Source: Methanocaldococcus infernus ME
GTDB taxonomy: Archaea; AGJL01; Methanococci; Methanococcales; Methanocaldococcaceae
Direction of reading: 5' to 3'
NCBI RefSeq assembly: GCF_000092305.1
Contig: NC_014122.1
Coordinates: 1,165,390 to 1,229,389 of the forward strand
Length of the DNA stretch: 64,000 nucleotides
Part shown: positions 9,635-16,276 of the stretch, piece by piece
Layout of the letters: every line of letters begins with the position of its first letter
Numbering within the stretch: position 1 is the stretch's first letter
The notes under the pieces: generated by a model
Databases searched by the model: none
What the model saw: the letters and a program-made list of their open reading frames with translations, nothing else
What the model was told of the DNA's origin: nothing
Made by a program: the position numbers and the translations under genes

Positions 9635-10094
9635 TATTCCCCTTTAAGTATAGGCTTGTGAAGATGATAAAGGACAGTAGGAGGATAGTACTTTCCAGCA
9701 CTGTATCCATTCCTCTGGTGTAGTAGAGGATTTCATCTAAGATTCCTCCAGGGGTTGAGACTATAGTGGTGCCAAAGAAGTAAGTTTTATCTTTGATAAA
9801 GCTGGCTATTGGAGTTAAGTAAGCTGTAATCTTCCCAAGATTTGGAAGATATTGGGGATATTGAGCTTTAACCTCAGCAGGCTCTTTTAATGGAACTCCT
9901 CCTCTATCATATGGAGCCAGAGGAGTTTTTAATATCTGGGAGTGAAACTCTGGCTTAGGGTAGAGTTGATCACTATTATAATAATGAGGAACCATAAGCC
10001 CAAGGATGAATATTAAGGAGAGTATGAAGGCAAAGATCTTAGGAACTATGTCAGGGTTAGACAATAGATTCCATATCTTCCCTATCTTCATCAT
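9624..10094 (-). CDS. ehaF: Eha membrane subunit F
   Basis: 156 aa with an N-terminal and a C-terminal membrane segment and a long external loop rich in Pro and Tyr ([20 protein letters not shown]). The loop resembles the extracytoplasmic part of MrpB/MbhF-type subunits. It overlaps ehaE by 38 bases; a start at the second Met changes little. It is assigned as EhaF by position. Confidence 0.75.
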   Translation of the reverse strand: MMKIGKIWNLLSNPDIVPKIFAFILSLIFILGLMVPHYYNSDQLYPKPEFHSQILKTPLAPYDRGGVPLKEPAEVKAQYPQYLPNLGKITAYLTPIASFIKDKTYFFGTTIVSTPGGILDEILYYTRGMDTVLESTILLLSFIIFTSLYLKGNSDV

Positions 10095-10332
10095 CTTCCC
10101 TCATGGTTCTGATTAAGATGGCTCTAACAATGATAATGGTTAGTAAAGCATTGACAGCCAAGTAAGTCATTAAGGCAAGGGTTTCATCATAGGCTAAGAA
10201 AACTAAAGAGACTCCACAGCTGGCAACCTCTATATTTAAGAATCTAACCAATGGATCCTCAACATTTGGCCCAATTATTGAGCCAAGGGTTCCAACAATC
10301 AGTAAGAAAAAGCCTATATAGAGTTCTAACAT
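10057..10332 (-). CDS. ehaE: Eha membrane subunit E
   Basis: 91 aa, three hydrophobic segments, ending in an acidic tail ([13 protein letters not shown]). Assigned by order as EhaE. The acidic tail is encoded in the stretch overlapping the start of ehaF, so the two reading frames share 38 bases, which ties their translation together. Confidence 0.74.
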   Translation of the reverse strand: MLELYIGFFLLIVGTLGSIIGPNVEDPLVRFLNIEVASCGVSLVFLAYDETLALMTYLAVNALLTIIIVRAILIRTMREDDEDREDMESIV

Positions 10333-10345
10333 CTCAAACCCCTTT

Positions 10346-10606
10346 TTATGGAATTATAGCCTTAGGCTCAACCTTCTCCTCTTTCAGTTTTTTGTACTTC
10401 ATATATCCAATTAAGATAACTATGGTTACAATTGGCTCAGTTATTGCTGCAACTATGGCTACATCTAAGTAGTAATAGTAGGTTATGAAACCAATAATTC
10501 CAATCTCAATAAGGGTGAGCATAATTATTTTGTTTATGATGTCAGTGTGAACTATAACCCCCAAAGAGCCAACAATACAACAGAGAGCTGAAATTAGTAA
10601 TATCAA
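10346..10606 (-). CDS. ehaD: Eha membrane subunit D
   Basis: 86 aa, about three membrane segments with conserved-looking Glu and Asp inside them (TLIEIGIIGF, TEPIVTIVI), as in MrpC/MnhC/NuoK-like subunits. It is followed by a Lys/Glu-rich tail (KYKKLKEEKVEPK). Four-base overlap with ehaC. It is a membrane-arm subunit of Eha, assigned by order. Confidence 0.76.
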   Translation of the reverse strand: MILLISALCCIVGSLGVIVHTDIINKIIMLTLIEIGIIGFITYYYYLDVAIVAAITEPIVTIVILIGYMKYKKLKEEKVEPKAIIP

Positions 10607-10836
10607 AGTTTCACCTTTCCTAAGGTGTGGGCTATAGCATTTGATGAGAGAGTGGAAGAAATAAAGAAAACTATAGCCAAGATTCCACCCATTGGTGAAT
10701 CAACATATAAAGCTATCAAAGCAGAGAAGGCAAAGCTTAAACAACAGAGATATAAAAGTTTCCTCTCCCTACTCTTTGTTATGAAAATTCTAATTAACAT
10801 TAGAATAATAATAAAACTAACAACTTCAGTTATCAT
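10603..10836 (-). CDS. ehaC: Eha membrane subunit C
   Basis: 77 aa with three hydrophobic segments. Four-base overlaps with both ehaB and ehaD show translational coupling. Assigned as EhaC by position in the ordered cluster. The function within the membrane arm is unknown. Confidence 0.74.
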   Translation of the reverse strand: MITEVVSFIIILMLIRIFITKSRERKLLYLCCLSFAFSALIALYVDSPMGGILAIVFFISSTLSSNAIAHTLGKVKL

Positions 10837-11312
10837 TTAACCACCTTAAAGAGCTTAGCTATCCTATAAAGGAGCCATGAAGCTCTTCTATGCTCTAAGC
10901 CCTGAATTGTAAATATTGCTAAAGCTGTGCCAGCAATAAAGTATTTTGGCTCAATTATTGGCTTTAGAATTGTTATAATAAGTGTTATAGATAAAGCTCC
11001 CAAGGTTCCAGCATAGCCAGGATCTGAACACAACCTATTCCCAATCCAAACCATTAATGAAGCTATTAAACCTCCATCAACTCCCATTAAGTAAGTCATT
11101 ATACTTCCCAATAAAGTGCCAGCTGAAGCATCTGGGGAACAGACAATATTCCCCATAAAGTAGCCTCCATGGATATTTCCTCCTATGCTCTCAATCTTTT
11201 TTCCAATAGTGTCAGCTCCACTAACCCCTGGCTTCTCTGGCAAGCCTAAGAGAGTGTCAATGATAACAAAGTTCAGCCAGCAGATAACTGTAGCCAAAAT
11301 TAGAGAAAGCAC
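10833..11312 (-). CDS. ehaB: Eha membrane subunit B
   Basis: 159 aa, about four membrane segments separated by a Gly-rich loop ([20 protein letters not shown]) and ending in a basic tail. The single-base stop/start overlap with ehaA and the four-base overlap with ehaC mark a compact operon. Length and place match EhaB. Confidence 0.77.
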   Translation of the reverse strand: MLSLILATVICWLNFVIIDTLLGLPEKPGVSGADTIGKKIESIGGNIHGGYFMGNIVCSPDASAGTLLGSIMTYLMGVDGGLIASLMVWIGNRLCSDPGYAGTLGALSITLIITILKPIIEPKYFIAGTALAIFTIQGLEHRRASWLLYRIAKLFKVVK

Positions 11313-11557
11313 TATGACTCACCAAATAATTTATCTGAGTATTTTGATAATAAGAATCCTAATATCCCAGCAAGTACTGAAAAAAATAAACCTGGATAAA
11401 AGAGATGTTTAAAAATTGCATAAAATCCAAGGGCTAAAATAGGAGTTGGAAAAATTACTGAAGATTCAAAGCTAAACTTATCCCTTGGCTTTAAAGGCAT
11501 CTTAAAGAGAAATGCCAATCCCATTGAAACAATAGCTGAGAGGATATAGAGAAGCAT
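11312..11557 (-). CDS. ehaA: Eha membrane subunit A
   Basis: 81 aa with two to three membrane segments and a polar central loop ([13 protein letters not shown]). It is the first hydrogenase gene of the operon and follows the helix-turn-helix regulator by four bases, so both are probably on one transcript. Assigned by position. Confidence 0.75.
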   Translation of the reverse strand: MLLYILSAIVSMGLAFLFKMPLKPRDKFSFESSVIFPTPILALGFYAIFKHLFYPGLFFSVLAGILGFLLSKYSDKLFGES

Positions 11558-11561
11558 GAAA

Positions 11562-12209
11562 TCACCAGCAGTGAATAATTAGGCAATTATCATTAACCCC
11601 ATAAATAGGAGGAACCTCTCCCTTAGGGAAGGATTGGATTATAACCCTTAACCTATTTCTCTCATAAAACTTCTTCTCTATCCTTCTTATATCTGAGCAA
11701 TCTAAGACTATTGAAAAATCTTTATCCTCTAAATATTTCCCAAAAATCTCTAACCTACCTCTCATTATGTTAATATCAATAATATCAACAAACTTCAGCC
11801 TCTTCTTAATTTCAGTTAGAATACTATTCCTATTTAGGATGATGATACTATTATCATTAATATTTCTTATATATCTGAGATCTTCATTTTTCTTGATGTC
11901 ATATATTAACTCTATAAGAGCATCTTCAAATTTTAGAAGAGATAGAGTATCCAAAAGCCCATAAATTGGATCCTCAGGATTCCTTTGTGAGTAGCACTTA
12001 AGTAACCCATAGGTTATGGCACAGGCTATAAGCTCTGTAGCCTCTCTCTTTCCTTTTTCTAACATACTTAGATGAGACTGGCTAATTCCACTCTCTTTAG
12101 CTAACTTTGACTGAGTAATCTTTAGCTTTTCTCTAAAGGTTTGTATATACCTTGGATTTAGGAGAATGCACTTCTCTATAATTTCTAACTTGTTATACAT
12201 GGACATCAT
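11562..12209 (-). CDS. XRE-type helix-turn-helix regulator leading the eha operon
   Basis: 215 aa. An N-terminal Xre/Cro helix-turn-helix is clear (about residues 24-55: [20 protein letters not shown] then [12 protein letters not shown]). The C-terminal 140 residues are mixed alpha/beta with no motif I recognise. It begins the eha transcription unit (four bases before ehaA) and is read from the promoter next to it, which holds a repeated GGAATAATT. I infer that it controls its own operon, hence Eha levels. Three Met codons lie within the first four residues, so the exact start is open. Confidence 0.82.
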   Translation of the reverse strand: MMSMYNKLEIIEKCILLNPRYIQTFREKLKITQSKLAKESGISQSHLSMLEKGKREATELIACAITYGLLKCYSQRNPEDPIYGLLDTLSLLKFEDALIELIYDIKKNEDLRYIRNINDNSIIILNRNSILTEIKKRLKFVDIIDINIMRGRLEIFGKYLEDKDFSIVLDCSDIRRIEKKFYERNRLRVIIQSFPKGEVPPIYGVNDNCLIIHCW

Positions 12210-12218
12210 TATAACAGT

Positions 12219-12257
12219 GGAATAATTTTATTACATGGGAATAATTGTATATAAAGG
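12219..12257 (-). promoter_or_regulatory. eha operon promoter with tandem GGAATAATT candidate operators
   Basis: On the minus strand the TATA-like run CTTTATATACA (about 12247-12257) lies roughly 40 bases before the regulator's start. Between it and the start, GGAATAATT (plus-strand wording) occurs twice, at 12219-12227 and 12238-12246, 19 bases apart and covering the expected transcription start. This is where an archaeal repressor would block initiation. The same TATATAAA can also be read on the plus strand toward the cassette array. Confidence 0.55.
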
Positions 12258-12340
12258 TTACTAACAGAATAAGTTTTAATATTTGATATTCCAAAAATAG
12301 TTATAGTTTGGGATATGGAAATTTTATTATTGGTGAGATA

Positions 12341-12514
12341 ATGAAAAAAAATTTCATTTTTTTAACAATAAATGTTATACTCATAACTCTTCTTTTGTCA
12401 TTTGACTTTAAGAATACATACTTAAATATATTTATATTAGTTTTTACTATAATAATTGATATTATGTGGATTTGTAAATTAACTAATAAAAAGCTAAAAT
12501 TTATAAAATTATGA
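12341..12514 (+). CDS. Small two-segment membrane protein (orphan cassette partner)
   Basis: 57 aa: basic start, two hydrophobic segments, and a Lys-rich tail. It has a GGTGA ribosome site five bases before ATG 12341, so I reject the longer frame from 12308. Its stop overlaps by ATGA with a broken DUF95 start, as in intact cassettes where a small membrane protein precedes DUF95. I see no precursor peptide before it. It is probably the leftover immunity-like gene of a cassette that lost its precursor. Confidence 0.65.
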   Translation: MKKNFIFLTINVILITLLLSFDFKNTYLNIFILVFTIIIDIMWICKLTNKKLKFIKL

Positions 12515-12549
12515 AACTACTGTCTATAACTACTGCCTATAGTGGTTGA
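12511..12549 (+). pseudogene. DUF95 5' remnant
   Basis: ATG overlaps the previous stop (ATGA) and begins MKLLSI, like the DUF95 starts MKLPSILTIL elsewhere in the array. After 12 codons it runs into a stop, exactly where precursor-like sequence begins. It marks a deletion that joined a DUF95 start to a precursor gene. Confidence 0.5.
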
Positions 12550-12767
12550 GCCAGTTGCTTTGGGAGATATTGGAGCAGCTTATTATATTAACTTAATTAT
12601 ATTAAAGTCATAAATATAATGATATTATTAATGATGGAGAAAAGGATGGAATAAAAATTCTTTCAGCTGTAGCTGAAGTTGAAGGGACAGCAGAAGCGGC
12701 ATTATTGGCTGCAGCAGGCCTTACTGGAGCAGGATTAGTAGCTGTAGGTGTTACATTGGTTTGCTGA
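12530..12767 (+). pseudogene. Broken precursor peptide gene (leader truncated, core frameshifted)
   Basis: From 12548 the frame reads EPVALGDIGAAYY, which matches the end of the array leader (AEPVALGDI) and the start of a core. The first 26 leader codons are missing. The frame stops near 12610. From about 12617 another frame gives a typical Ala/Gly-rich core (about 12656 onward: ILSAVAEVEGTAEAALLAAA), stopping at 12767. A one- or two-base slip therefore separates the two halves. It is a dead copy of the same gene family and shows that cassettes are lost as well as gained. Confidence 0.72.
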
Positions 12768-12808
12768 ATATTTAATGAGTGATGGTAGTGGTAAATGGTA
12801 GTGGTAAT

Positions 12809-13192
12809 ATGAAATCTTTTATTTTTTATTTTTTTAATAATTGGCGTTTATTATTAAATTTATGGGTAATATTTATTGCTAGTTTCTTAGTTACCATGCT
12901 ATTAAAACCTAAAATAAATATTAACTTTAAAAAATCTGTAACTGTATCTATTATTTGTGTAATATATGCATTGCTAAGTATATTTGCTTATTATGTTATT
13001 GGAAATGTAGGTCTAAAAATATTGTCTAATGTGTTTATTTCAACAATATTCTTTGGGATTGGAATAATATTATACATTAAATCTGAAAAATTAAATAAAA
13101 TTACTAAATACGCTGCAATTGTGTTATTACTATTGTCTATAATGGATTTAATGAAATTATTCATAAAGATTTTAATTAAATTAATTCTGTGA
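12809..13192 (+). CDS. Cassette-specific membrane protein (immunity candidate)
   Basis: 127 aa, about four membrane segments with a basic loop (KSEKLNKITK). It follows the dead precursor and precedes DUF95 copy 1 by four bases, the middle position of every cassette. It shows no clear sequence identity to the other middle genes, as expected for a protein matched to one core peptide. An in-frame ATG at 12779 would add ten residues; the repeat-like GGTAGTGGTAAT upstream makes the start uncertain. Confidence 0.65.
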   Translation: MKSFIFYFFNNWRLLLNLWVIFIASFLVTMLLKPKININFKKSVTVSIICVIYALLSIFAYYVIGNVGLKILSNVFISTIFFGIGIILYIKSEKLNKITKYAAIVLLLLSIMDLMKLFIKILIKLIL

Positions 13193-13196
13193 AACC

Positions 13197-13733
13197 ATGA
13201 AAAAACTACCGCTAATATTAACAATATCTATTTTCATAATTGGTTTTATTTCAGGAGTTATATCAATAAATAACTTATCAAAAATTAACAATAATAGCTT
13301 ACCTAACTTTAAACCTAAAATACAATTTAATTTTATTTCAATATTAACAAACAACTTAAAAGTTATTCTTCTAATGTTAGCAGGAGCTATAACCTTCGGT
13401 TTATCCACTTTTATAAATCTACTATTCAACGGATTTAACGTAGGCGTTTTAATCGGCTCTACTTTCCTAACTAATGAACCATTAAAATTAATAACTGCCT
13501 TAATCCTTCCACACGGAATATTCGAAATCCCAGCTATGTTAATAGCAGCAATAGCGGGCTTTAAAATCCCTTATGAAATAACCCTATATTTATTAGATAA
13601 AAAAGAAAAACCAATAACAGAGGAAGATATAAAAGAATTCTTAAAATTAGCTTTAATTTCAATAATTCTAATTATTATAGCAGCTTTCGTAGAGGTTTAT
13701 ATCACACCAGAGGTAGCTAAGTTACTTATGTAA
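13197..13733 (+). CDS. SpoIIM/DUF95 membrane protein, array copy 1
   Basis: 178 aa, about five membrane segments. Hallmarks of the SpoIIM/DUF95 family are FGLSTFINLLFNGFNVG and PHGIFEIPAMLIAAIAGFKI. DUF95 proteins recur in circular bacteriocin clusters, where they take part in maturation, export or self-protection. The last 70 codons and the 3' untranslated sequence are nearly identical to the other copies, while the N-terminal half differs from copies 2 and 3 and equals copy 4. It carries haplotype I (TATATTTATTAGATAAAAAA). Starts at GAAACCATG, a wording repeated at other DUF95 starts. Confidence 0.85.
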   Translation: MKKLPLILTISIFIIGFISGVISINNLSKINNNSLPNFKPKIQFNFISILTNNLKVILLMLAGAITFGLSTFINLLFNGFNVGVLIGSTFLTNEPLKLITALILPHGIFEIPAMLIAAIAGFKIPYEITLYLLDKKEKPITEEDIKEFLKLALISIILIIIAAFVEVYITPEVAKLLM

Positions 13734-13805
13734 ATCGCTTTACCATTTTATTAATTATTAAAAATCTTAATAGGCAATACATTTCCTTTTTTATACTTTA
13801 CTATT

Positions 13806-13830
13806 CGATTTAAATCGTTATATATATATA
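13806..13830 (+). promoter_or_regulatory. Cassette promoter: palindrome CGATTTAAATCG plus TATA run
   Basis: A perfect 12-base palindrome (13806-13817) abuts T(TA)6 (13818-13830), a strong archaeal TATA box. Start of transcription is expected about 13845-13855. The palindrome sits where transcription factor B and regulators bind. It drives precursor A. Confidence 0.75.
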
Positions 13831-13891
13831 GGTTTTGCATTTATTTTGTTTATGAAAGTGTGTTAAAATACTTTAAAAAATTAAAAAATAG

Positions 13892-13926
13892 TTGGCGATG
13901 ATGCCTCAGTATAGAGGCAGAGCCAA
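13892..13926 (+). promoter_or_regulatory. Kink-turn in the 5' leader of precursor A
   Basis: C-helix UUGGC/GCCAA (13892-13896 with 13922-13926), three-base bulge GAU, tandem GA opposite GA, NC-helix UGCCUC/GAGGCA and loop AGUAUA. This is a textbook simple kink-turn, the binding site of archaeal L7Ae. Here the upstream ORF is shortened to four codons. Confidence 0.75.
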
Positions 13927-13961
13927 TAAGAGTAGTAGAACCACTATGTAAGGGTGGCAAA

Positions 13962-14225
13962 ATGAATATATCCAAAAGCAACATACTTAAAGGTTTCGCT
14001 GCTGTGGCTATGCTTTGCATGATAGGAGCTTTAGTAGCTGAGCCAGTGGCTTTGGGAGATATTGGTCAAGTATATATGACATGGAATATCGATAAAGAGT
14101 ATGGTCAGAGACTATTTAATGCTGGAACAATATTAACTACTGCTGGAGGTTTAGCAATAGGTACTGGAATTGGAGCAGAAGTGGGATTAATTATTGGGGC
14201 CACAGGAGTGATTACCATGGCGTAA
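13962..14225 (+). CDS. Precursor peptide A (leader + hydrophobic core)
   Basis: 87 aa. Residues 1-32 are the array leader (MNISKSNILKGFAAVAMLC, then MIGALVAEPVALG), which looks like a secretory signal peptide. The core of about 55 residues begins DIGQVYMTWN and ends in a Gly/Ala/Ile-rich stretch (AIGTGIGAEVGLIIGATG) and Ala. The layout resembles circular bacteriocin precursors such as enterocin AS-48: a hydrophobic leader, and a helical core of roughly 55-75 residues with no need for cysteines. The leader junction is inferred from where identity between copies ends. Confidence 0.72.
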   Translation: MNISKSNILKGFAAVAMLCMIGALVAEPVALGDIGQVYMTWNIDKEYGQRLFNAGTILTTAGGLAIGTGIGAEVGLIIGATGVITMA

Positions 14226-14295
14226 TTATATTTTAACATTTTTTATTTTATTTTTATTGCACTATTATCATTTATAGCTTCTATTGAGGGATATA

Positions 14296-14490
14296 ATGGG
14301 AACCATGTTTATATTTCCAAAAAAGCATTATTTATATTTTATAATTATATCATATATTGCTTTAGTGTCTCTAATGATGTATTCAATCTATAGTGGAAAT
14401 TTTAGCATAAAGCAACTACCTGCCTTTTTACTCACTACACTTTTTTTAATAATTATAGTACGTTATCTACAAAAAACCATGGAAAAATGA
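14296..14490 (+). CDS. Small two-segment membrane protein (partner of precursor A)
   Basis: 64 aa from ATG 14296, which has GAGGG upstream; a frame from 14284 would add four residues. Two hydrophobic segments and a basic C-terminus (RYLQKTMEK). Circular bacteriocin immunity proteins are small, basic and membrane-spanning, so this is the immunity candidate for precursor A. No identity to other middle genes is evident. Confidence 0.62.
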   Translation: MGTMFIFPKKHYLYFIIISYIALVSLMMYSIYSGNFSIKQLPAFLLTTLFLIIIVRYLQKTMEK

Positions 14491-14532
14491 ACATAATATT
14501 TATCAAGGTTAAACTAAAAATACAGTGAAACC

Positions 14533-14595
14533 ATGAAACTGCCATCAATACTAACAATCCTAATCTCTTCAATAGGTTTCATTATTAGGTATTAA
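14533..14595 (+). pseudogene. DUF95 N-terminal remnant
   Basis: After GTGAAACC the ATG opens MKLPSILTILISSIGFIIRY and then stops. The rest of DUF95 and the usual promoter palindrome are gone. Cassette A therefore has no DUF95 of its own and may depend on another copy. A short piece of promoter-like sequence (TTTTTTGCATTATTATATTATG) in two parts survives after it. Confidence 0.7.
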
Positions 14596-14650
14596 ATTTA
14601 TTTTTTGCATTATTATATTATGAAAAAAAGAAAAATTATTAAAAAATAGC

Positions 14651-14686
14651 TGGCGATGATGAATAGGTAGGAACTATTCGGAGCCA
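14651..14686 (+). promoter_or_regulatory. Divergent kink-turn in the leader of precursor B
   Basis: C-helix UGGC/GCCA, bulge GAU, GA opposite GA, and NC-helix UGAAUAG paired with CUAUUCG (14660-14666 with 14674-14680, closing U-G wobble). The stem sequence differs entirely from the other copies (UGCCUC/GAGGCA) yet pairs fully. That covariation supports a selected RNA structure. Confidence 0.8.
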
Positions 14687-14702
14687 AACCTTTGACTGTG
14701 AT

Positions 14703-14761
14703 GAACTTTTATAAGTTCTAAGCCTTCTATCTAATCTCAATCAAATCACTACAAGAAGTGA
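14703..14761 (+). promoter_or_regulatory. Two hairpins between kink-turn and start of precursor B
   Basis: GAACTT-TTAT-AAGTTC (14703-14718) and TCACT-ACAAGA-AGTGA (14746-14761). The second covers the AAGTGA ribosome site just before ATG 14766 and corresponds to the CCAC/GTGG hairpin at the same place in other cassettes. Confidence 0.6.
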
Positions 14762-14806
14762 CAGAATGAAATATTCAAAAGCAACATACTTAAAGGTTTC
14801 GCTGCT

Positions 14807-15040
14807 GTGGCTATGCTTTGCATGATAGGAGCTGTGTTTGCTGAATCTACAGTGTTAAAAGCATTTGCAGCTGGAGCGGCAGCTGGTTTGGAATTAGCTG
14901 AAGGATCTCCAATGGGCGTCTTAACAGCTGCAGAGGGTATTGGTGTTACTGGTCTTTATTGGGGATTGGCACTTTGTGTAGTGGGTACAGCATGTTTGCC
15001 AGTTACTGCAACTCTATTAGCTATAGGCGCTGCAGCTTAA
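14807..15040 (+). CDS. Precursor peptide B with frameshifted leader
   Basis: 77 aa in the core frame from GTG 14807 (or ATG 14813). The usual leader start is present at ATG 14766, but one base is missing in the fourth codon region, so that frame stops at 14825 after 19 codons. The core frame keeps only the hydrophobic end of the leader (MLCMIGAVFAES). The core is Ala/Gly-rich (FAAGAAAGLELAEG) and ends GAAA. It may be a silenced precursor, or one made from the internal start by re-initiation at the overlap. The later cassette genes are intact. Confidence 0.6.
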   Translation: MAMLCMIGAVFAESTVLKAFAAGAAAGLELAEGSPMGVLTAAEGIGVTGLYWGLALCVVGTACLPVTATLLAIGAAA

Positions 15041-15069
15041 TAAAACTATTCACTTTTTAGGTGAATGCA

Positions 15070-15492
15070 ATGGAAGCAACAAATTATATTAAAAATTTGA
15101 AAGATCAATCAATAATTACCATATTATTTTGTAGCCTAATTTATATTTTTAGTTTGGTACTTCTGTCTATTTCTTTTAATTTTATAGTTGCAGTTAATAC
15201 TTTAAACATTATATTTCTATTAGGGGTTGTACTAGGTTATTATGTGGTTAAAAATATTTTAAAATGGGACCTAAAAGAAAGAGAATTTTTAGGGTATTTG
15301 TATTTACCTATGTTATTTTTGCTTCCAATTCTCGCAGTAAGTTCCACTGAATTTTTAAAATTGATTTTTAACATTTCATTATCAAATGAAAAATCTTTAA
15401 TAGTTATGATTTGTTCAGGGATTTGTTTTATTGCAAGTTATTTTATTGGTTTTTGTCTTTATATATTAAAAAATCAAATGAGGAAATTATGA
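15070..15492 (+). CDS. Cassette-specific membrane protein (partner of precursor B)
   Basis: 140 aa with about four membrane segments. ATG 15070 has AGGTGA five bases upstream, which I prefer over GTG 15061. The stop overlaps the DUF95 start (ATGA), so both are translated together. No family recognised. By position it is the immunity or maturation partner of precursor B. Confidence 0.66.
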   Translation: MEATNYIKNLKDQSIITILFCSLIYIFSLVLLSISFNFIVAVNTLNIIFLLGVVLGYYVVKNILKWDLKEREFLGYLYLPMLFLLPILAVSSTEFLKLIFNISLSNEKSLIVMICSGICFIASYFIGFCLYILKNQMRKL

Positions 15493-16013
15493 AATTGTAT
15501 GAAGTCCTTCCCATAGTTTTATTTTTGATATTTTTTGTTTTTGGATACTTTACAAAAATCCCTACATATGATAATACTCCAAACATTGACATAAACACAA
15601 TATTTCCGAACACTTTTTTAGGAATATTATCAAATAACTTAAAAGTTATATTAACAAATTTATCTGGAAGTGTCCTATTTGGATTATCTACTTTTGTCAA
15701 TATGCTCTATAATGGATATATATTGGGTGTTCAAGCCAAGATATTTACTGTTACTTACGGAGTATATTTTGTTTTAATTACTACCATACCCCATTGCATT
15801 TTTGAAATCCCAGCTATGTTAATAGCAGCAATAGCGGGCTTTAAAATCCCTTATGAAATAACCCTCTATCTCTTAGATAGAAAAGAAAAACCAATAACGG
15901 AAGAAGATATAAAAGAATTCTTAAAATTAGCTTTAATTTCAATAATTCTAATTATTATAGCAGCTTTCGTAGAGGTTTATATCACACCAGAGGTAGCTAA
16001 GTTACTTATGTAA
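15489..16013 (+). CDS. SpoIIM/DUF95 membrane protein, array copy 2
   Basis: 174 aa from ATG 15489 (ATGA overlap, GAGG seven bases upstream). The N-terminal half is unlike other copies (TKIPTYDNTPNIDINTIFP, and IPHCIFEIPAM with Cys for Gly). From the shared EIPAMLIAAIAGFKI onward it is nearly identical. It carries haplotype II (CTCTATCTCTTAGATAG), shared with copy 4. The mosaic of a private first half and shared last third points to gene conversion. Confidence 0.84.
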   Translation: MKLYEVLPIVLFLIFFVFGYFTKIPTYDNTPNIDINTIFPNTFLGILSNNLKVILTNLSGSVLFGLSTFVNMLYNGYILGVQAKIFTVTYGVYFVLITTIPHCIFEIPAMLIAAIAGFKIPYEITLYLLDRKEKPITEEDIKEFLKLALISIILIIIAAFVEVYITPEVAKLLM

Positions 16014-16085
16014 ATCGCTTTACCATTTTATTAATTATTAAAAATCTTAATAAACAATACATTTCCTTTTTTATACTTTACTATT

Positions 16086-16110
16086 CGATTTAAATCGTTA
16101 TATATATATA
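16086..16110 (+). promoter_or_regulatory. Cassette promoter: palindrome CGATTTAAATCG plus T(TA)6
   Basis: Palindrome at 16086-16097, TATA run at 16098-16110. The first ATG downstream (16132) lies about 28 bases from the middle of the TATA run, so transcription should begin at or just before it. Confidence 0.75.
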
Positions 16111-16131
16111 GGTTTTGCATTTATTTTGTTT

Positions 16132-16215
16132 ATGAAAAATGTGGAAAACAATAGGAACATTAGAAAGTGTGTTAAAATAAAACACTTTAAAAAATTAAAA
16201 AATAGTTGGCGATGA
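16132..16215 (+). CDS. Upstream ORF of 27 codons ending inside the kink-turn
   Basis: ATG 16132 to TGA 16213-16215. The product is 27 residues, rich in Lys, Asn and Arg (MKNVENNRNIRKCV, then KIKHFKKLKNSWR). The ATG is at the predicted transcription start, so it would be read as a leaderless message. Its stop codon is part of the GAUGA bulge strand of the kink-turn. It is identical in two other cassettes. A regulatory role is inferred; a chance ORF is possible because the block is duplicated. Confidence 0.4.
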   Translation: MKNVENNRNIRKCVKIKHFKKLKNSWR

Positions 16216-16241
16216 TGCCTCAGTAATAGAGGCAGAGCCAA
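16206..16241 (+). promoter_or_regulatory. Kink-turn in the 5' leader of precursor C
   Basis: UUGGC (16206) pairs with GCCAA (16237). Bulge GAU, GA opposite GA, stem UGCCUC/GAGGCA, loop AGUAAUA. A second hairpin, CCAC (16256-16259) with GTGG (16269-16272), covers the GGTGG ribosome site of precursor C. Confidence 0.78.
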
Positions 16242-16276
16242 TAAGAGTAGTAGAACCACTATGTAAGGGTGGCAAA

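Larger units (their letters stand above)
13524..14059 (+). repeat. Array repeat block 1 (DUF95 3' end + spacer + leader)
   Basis: Near-identical to blocks at 15804, 17327 and 18612. It covers the last third of DUF95, the whole intercassette spacer with promoter and kink-turn, and the leader codons of the next precursor. This block lacks about 35 bases found in the others just upstream of the kink-turn. Confidence 0.9.

Noticed and set aside
2566-12209. Calling the hydrogenase cluster Ehb
   Set aside because: The order small membrane subunits A-I, NuoH-like at position J, K-L, DUF1959-type M, small subunit N, large subunit O fits Eha letter by letter. In Ehb the NuoH-like gene comes after the large subunit and a full NuoL-like gene is present, which is absent here.
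12308-12340. Longer start of the small membrane protein from 12308
   Set aside because: It lacks a ribosome site; ATG 12341 has GGTGA at ideal distance.
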